Positions 59,009 through 64,000 of a stretch of DNA of 64,000 nt are shown here, one piece after another. Each line of letters begins with the position of its first letter. Within the stretch, counting starts at the first letter, position 1. The stretch spans positions 372,001-436,000 of the forward strand of contig VIIQ02000565.1 in the NCBI GenBank assembly GCA_007449985.2. Reading direction: 5' to 3'. A model generated the notes under the pieces. The model saw nothing but the letters and a program-made list of their open reading frames with translations, did not search any database and had not been told where the DNA came from. The position numbers and the translations under genes were made by a program. The stretch is from Desmodesmus armatus. Taxonomy: Eukaryota; Chlorophyta; Chlorophyceae; Sphaeropleales; Scenedesmaceae.

Positions 59009-60580
59009 TTGAACACTTTGGATCGGGCAACCTCGGACTACTGTGGCAGCTTCATTTGGCAGGCGACAACAATAATAGATACTTGCATTTTTTTCTGATT
59101 CCGGCGTGGGGTTTGGCGTCGCAACTCGTCAATTTTGCTGCGGATCTGACAGTTCAGGAGGCCTAGGGCTGTCTCCGAGACTCCCGGACTTTGCCACTAT
59201 GTCCGCTCCGTGCGTCGTGAGGCATTCTTGAGCATCCTTTGTGTATTAATGTCATAATTGAAGTGCAATGCGCCTGCATGCCATCTAATGCCAGAGGGAC
59301 ATGCCACATCCAGCAGCAGAGCCAGCCTGGCAGGGCATTTCAAGCAGCACGCCCTGACACACCACCAGTTACTCTGCTTGCTTGTGTGCTTGATTAAGTG
59401 TGTTATTGGCGGTCCTTTCAATACTATACAACCTCATCACCACAAATTTCGACAGCTGACAGCAGTGATTCCAGGCGATAGCCACAACAAGAAACGGGCT
59501 GGCAACAGGCAAAGCCAGCAGCAGTGCAGGGCTACAACTTGGCCAGCTGAGAAAGCAGTTCCAGACGGCACTGTGGAAGTGTACATGCCTGGAACTTCCT
59601 GCTACAGCACTGGGTTTTGGATGGTAACAGCAGCGGCAGGAGCACTGCAAACATGCCTGTGCTAAGCCCAAGTAACAGCAGTAAGTAGCCTTGCACTCTG
59701 TCGTCACTGCTAGCACAGTGGTGTTGGCACTGCAGTTTGCTGCCCCAGAGCAGCTGCAGCAGCAGCACCAGCAGGTGCTGCAACCACTGACAGCAGCCCT
59801 GCCTCTAGGCGCCGCAACTCCCGACACCACTGACATGTCAGCACGCAACACAGACCATGAACAGGACACAGCGCAGCCTGCAGCACCAACTGCAGAGATG
59901 GCAGCAGCCAAAGCTGCATTGTAGCTACACTCGCAGCAGTGATACCCATGCCAGCTAGTCAAACCAAGCTCCTCAAGCAACACCGTGTTGGGAGTGACTC
60001 CCAACCAGTGGACCCCCCCCCCCCCTTGACAATGTTGGCAACTCCATCTGGTTTGAACCTCTTTGACAAGTGAGCGTTTCTTACTCCAGCCAAGTTACCC
60101 TATCCAAGTTGTTGTACTTGTAGCCCCCCCCCCCCCCCCCCCCCTGTAAGAACTGCACAATGTCTCTAATGGCAGCTGCAGGTGATGACAGCTATGGCTT
60201 CAGCAGTCTTGAGCTGACACTAGCAGCTGCCTGACAAAGACTAGAGAGCGGAAATCGACCTGCCAATATCTAGGACCAGGGTTGGCGCCTCACCTGCATC
60301 GAAGCACATAACTTATCCGGGACTTGTTTGCTGAAGGCCGCAGCGAGCTTGCCGGAAAGCTGACCTCGCGGGCCTTCCAGCGATACCGCGCACGGCCGCA
60401 GGGGATGCCATATTCAAAGTTATCTTCGTCCAATGTGCTAATAAAGGCATTCAATTAGTGTGTTTTTATGACAGGCAAAGGGTTGCCTGACCACACCTGC
60501 GACGACAACCTGCGGCTTGGACGGCTTGGCACACATGACGCTGCCGAGTGCAGCTGGCTAGCTACAAGTAGAGCGTAAGA
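59009..60580. other. Mostly non-coding region with a possible fourth paralogue fragment
   Basis: No complete gene. The stretch 59735-59812 (plus) reads LQFAAPEQLQQQHQQVLQPL then TAALP, resembling QQFATPEQQQQAAQLLTAAL in paralogue C. It is flanked by nothing else from the family. Poly-C tracts lie at 60012 and 60125. Confidence 0.3.
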
Positions 60581-60589
60581 TTAGCCAGT

Positions 60590-62800
60590 GCATATTGCAG
60601 CACTGTTTCCAGGCCCGCCCCGTGGAGGCTCGCTCAACCAGGCCCAAAAAAGATGACAACTGTGTGGATGCTGGTGCCTGGCTTCAGTGCATGCCCTCCC
60701 CACCACCACAAGGACAGCGGGTTGGAACATGCAGGGGCGGGGGTCTCCCCGTAGCCAGCAAGTCTTGCCAGAGAAGGGCCAGCAAGACAGGTGATACACA
60801 AAGCGCAGACACACAGCGCACCGCATGTCCATTTTGAATTGCGCCTCATGCAATCACCAGCAACCACACAGGCTAGAGTTAGCTAGGCTGAGGAAGAAAA
60901 GAGGAGAGGGGCTGTCAGCTGGCTAGCTGCAAACAGGGATGGATCCAGGGGAGACGGATTGGCGTGTAAATGCCTCTACTGTGTGATGCTTGGTGTCTGG
61001 CATCAGTGCATGCCCGCCCCACCGCCACGAGGACAATGGTTTGAAGACAACATGCAACGCCGGGGTTCTCCCCGTAGCCAGCAGGCCTTGCCAGAGAAGG
61101 ACCAGCAAGACAGGTGATACACAAGGGCCGCAGACGTACAGCGCACCGTTTGTCTATTGGGAAATTAATGCGACCCATGCAACCGTCAAGCAATCACACA
61201 GGCTATAGTACTGTTGGCTGGGCTGGGGAGGGGAGGGGAGGGGAGAGGGGCTGGCAGCTGGCTAGCTAAACTACAGAGGGTCAGATCAGCCAGTGCGTAT
61301 TTCAGCACCGTTGCCCAGGCCCGCCTCGTGGAGGCTCCCTCTGCCAGGCCAAAAAAACGCTGTGCTGGCATGTCGCTGCTGCTGCCGCTGTCTGACATTG
61401 GTGCAAGCAGGGGGAAATGCATCCAGTGTGAGGGTGTTGGTGTCTGGCATCAGTGCAAGGCCTTTGCCCTAAGACCCGACTGCCCCGTAGCCAGCATGTC
61501 TTGCCAGAGAAGGGCCGGCAAGACAGGTGATACACAGACGCAGACATGCAGCGCACCGCATGGCCATAGGAATTGCGCCCATGCTGACCACCAAGCAACC
61601 GCACAGGCTGTTGACTAGGGAGGGGTGGGTGGCATGCAGGCTAGGCTGGGATGCTGCTGCTGCCGCCAAGGGAGGGGAGGGTGACATGCAGGCTAGGCTG
61701 CTGCTGCCGCTGACCAACAGGGAAGGAAACAGGGGAAAGCGATCGGCACTCAAGGCCTCTACTGTAAGGGTGCTGGTGTCTGGCATCAGTGCATTGCCTT
61801 GCCCAATAGATCAGTTTGATATCAATGATTGATGCAAGATCAATGAGAACTGACATCGACAACCAGATCCGCAGACCGTAGTCCATTGGGGGGCAATGCA
61901 GAGCCGGGGAGACAAGTACTGCCGTCCCCCCGAAGCCAGCAAGTCTTGCCAAAAAAGGACGAGCAAGACAGGTCACTACACAGACATAGACATGCCTGTG
62001 CTGACCACCAAGCAACCACAAGGGCTGTCACAAGCTGCTGAGCAAGGGAGGGGTGGGTGACATGCAGGCGGAGACTGGGAAATTAGCTAGCCTGCTGCTG
62101 CCGCTGACCAAAGGGAAGGAAACGGGAGAAAGAGATTGGCGCTAAAGGCCTCTATTGTGAGGGTGCTGGTGTCTGGCATCAGTGCATGGCCTTACCACAA
62201 TGGATCGAAAACCATAGGGGGGCCATGCAACGCCGGGGAGGCACCCACTGCCGTCCCCGTAGCCAGCATGTCTTGCCAGAGAAGGGCCGGCAAGACAGGT
62301 CAATACACAGACGCAGGCCTGCAGCGCACCGCGTGCCCATTTGAATTGCGCCTGTGCCGACCACCATGCAACCACACAGGCTGTTGAACAGGGAGGGGTG
62401 GGTGGCATGCAGGCTAGGTTGGGATGCTGCTGCTGCCGCCAAAAGGGATGGGATGGGTGGCATGCAAGCGAGGCTGGGCTGCTGCTGCTGCCGCTGGCCA
62501 ACAGGGAGGGAAACAGGGGAAAGAGATTGGCGCTAAAGGCCTCTATTGTGAGAGTGCTGGTGTCTGGTATCAGTGCAGGGCCTTGCCACAATGGATCGAA
62601 AACCATAGGGGGGCCATGCAACGCCGGGGAGGCACCCACTGCCGTCCCCGTAGCCAGCATGTCTTGCCAGAGAAGGGCCGGCAAGACAGGTCAATACACA
62701 GACGCAGGCCTGCAGCGCACCGCGTGCCCATTTGAATTGCGCCTGTGCTGACCACCAAGCAACCACACAGACTGGAGACTAGGGATGGCTGCCTGCTGCT
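60590..62800. repeat. Degenerate tandem repeat array, six or more units of about 300-390 bp
   Basis: Units share AGTCTTGCCAGAGAAGGGCC, then AGCAAGACAGGTGATACACA (or GGCAAGACAGGTCAATACAC), a GCAGACxxxCAGCGCACCGC block, GTGTCTGGCATCAGTGCATG and TGACCACCAAGCAACCACAC. Units fall at about 60600-60870, 60930-61210, 61290-61610, 61680-62020, 62080-62390 and 62440-62760. The last two are nearly identical and the first two more diverged, so the array seems to be growing at its right end. No conserved ORF. Confidence 0.88.
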
Positions 62801-62829
62801 TACGATACTACTAGAGAGCATAGATTGGC

Positions 62830-63870
62830 CGGCGCATGTTGCAGCTCCGTTTCCAGGCTCGCCACGAGGAGGCTTGCTCTAGCCAAGCCCATTTCAACTC
62901 TCAACCAACTATGTACAACCACAGCCACTCAGTTGATGTGCACCTTGCTGCTGCTGCACTGGCACCAAACCTCATCCAGCCCAGTCACCAGCCAGCCAGG
63001 GCCCGCTTACCTGTCAAGTGATGCAACACTTGCTTTTAAATCATTGAAGAGCTGCTTGCCTATGGTGTTACCGGCTTCCGAGAAGTCTCCACACAGCTGG
63101 TTGGTTTGCCATGGTAAGGCAAGAAGCAGTCTGAACTGCAGGGTAGCAGGGAAGACAATACAAAATGATTCAAATGAAAATGTTTGGTAAACTACAAACA
63201 TCAATGGATACTCGGCAGCTGTGTGAAGCCACGAATCGGAGGTACATCGATGAACAGCCGCTGCTGTGGGACCCCCAAGCCAGCTAAACAGGCTCAGCTG
63301 CTGTGGCTAGTGTATGAGGACAGCAACTACTGTCTGAAAGGAAGCTCACCGGAGATCACCAGGCCTTCCACGAGACTCCAGCCCGCCCTGGCGGAATGTG
63401 GCTTAGCTGTCTGCATTACTGACTGATAGGTAGCCATTTAAGCACTGCATTGGATAGCACCAAGATGATTTGGTGAGCTGAAGTCAGGCCCGGAATGAAT
63501 GTACCCGCGAAAGTGCAACAGGGCGATGTCAGGGTGTAGGGTTCCCGCCAAAGTGCCGTTTGTTACAGTTCCGAGCCAAGAAGAAAGCGCTTCTGACTCA
63601 ATTATCATGTCTTCTGCTCGCTTAATCTCGTTGTTCAAGCTCCTTGTCTTCTCTGACAGCTGCCAAGAAGAAAGTGTGACTCAAACTTTAGGATCCTAGG
63701 ATCGGCCGGCCTCCCTGGCCATCAGCCATGGTTCCCTGCTCAGCCCACCCTAGCATAAAACTGTGATTCGACGTCGCTGGGATCTGAACACGCCCACAAC
63801 CACATGCACATCAACCACAAGCTCACAGCAGTGAACAGCAGGCGAGGACGCACTGTGAACCAACAAACAG
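62830..63870. other. No gene recognised
   Basis: Ordinary-complexity sequence without a reading frame, splice pattern or RNA gene that I can support. The first 60 bases (CCGTTTCCAGGCTCGCCACG and similar) echo the start of the neighbouring repeat units. Confidence 0.4.
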
Positions 63871-63871
63871 C

Positions 63872-64000
63872 ATGAGCGGCGCTTCGACAGCAGCAGCCAT
63901 CACACCCAGCAACCCAGCTGCTGCCACAACAGCAGCCATCACAGCCAAACACCCCAGCTGCTGCTGCAATAGCAGCCACCACCCCCAGCACTCCAGCTGC
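63872..64000 (+). CDS. Possible start of an Ala/Pro/Thr-rich protein, cut by the window end
   Basis: ATG 63872 opens a frame that stays open to the end of the window (43 codons, MSGASTAAAITPSNPAAATT and on). It is built from about three imperfect 40-base repeats with AACAGCAGCCATCACA and CCCAGCTGCTGC. There is no homology signal, and the low complexity alone could explain the open frame. Confidence 0.2.
   Translation, partial: MSGASTAAAITPSNPAAATTAAITAKHPSCCCNSSHHPQHSSC

Noticed and set aside
60590..62800. CRISPR-like array
   Set aside because: Units are 300-390 bp, degenerate and without a short-repeat/spacer pattern; the DNA is eukaryotic.

Overview
The window looks like nuclear DNA of a green alga, probably a chlorophycean. 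The genes are intron-dense with GT-AG splice sites. CAG/CTG microsatellites run through both exons and introns, long poly-G/poly-C tracts and GT, AG and pentanucleotide repeats are common, and the pentamer TGTAA, the usual green-algal polyadenylation signal, follows at least two genes. The proteins resemble plant or animal homologues. I cannot name a genus.

Layout. (1) 415-2712, plus: 3' part of cytosolic ribosomal protein eL8 (RPL7A). (2) 3101 to about 10028, plus: HEAT-repeat protein resembling protein phosphatase 4 regulatory subunit 4. (3) 10416-16742, plus: predicted type II membrane protein with a propeller-like central region and a C-terminal aspartyl/asparaginyl beta-hydroxylase domain. 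(4) About 17615-24150, minus: an unrecognised low-complexity, AT-hook-like gene broken up by tandem exon copies and a 384-bp terminal-inverted-repeat element. (5) About 25886-29231, minus: SFT2-like Golgi membrane protein, divergent from (6) 29600-36322, plus: CLYBL-like citramalyl-CoA lyase. (7) 38718-47602, plus: ACX4-type short-chain acyl-CoA oxidase with a PTS2-like N-terminus. (8) 50198-59000: three paralogues (A minus, B plus, C minus) of a family I do not recognise, with SUMO-acceptor-like and SUMO-interaction-like motifs. A and B are head to head, B and C tail to tail. (9) 60590-62800: a degenerate tandem repeat array, then sparse sequence.

The strongest recurring signal is local duplication of exon pieces. 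The copied piece is usually the 3' end of an exon with its 5' splice site and often a flanking poly-G tract. It appears in introns of the hydroxylase, SFT2, CLYBL and acyl-CoA oxidase genes and throughout gene 4. Most copies have lost frame or a splice site; a few have not.

The acyl-CoA oxidase and the CLYBL-like lyase fit peroxisomal and mitochondrial acyl-CoA metabolism respectively, but I see nothing that links them functionally. The A/B/C family, with its motif pair, conserved 35-codon last exon and palindromic B/C arrangement, is the best candidate for an undescribed system.

Exon boundaries were assigned by eye from protein homology, splice sites and phase continuity. Where phase or frame does not close, the entry says so.
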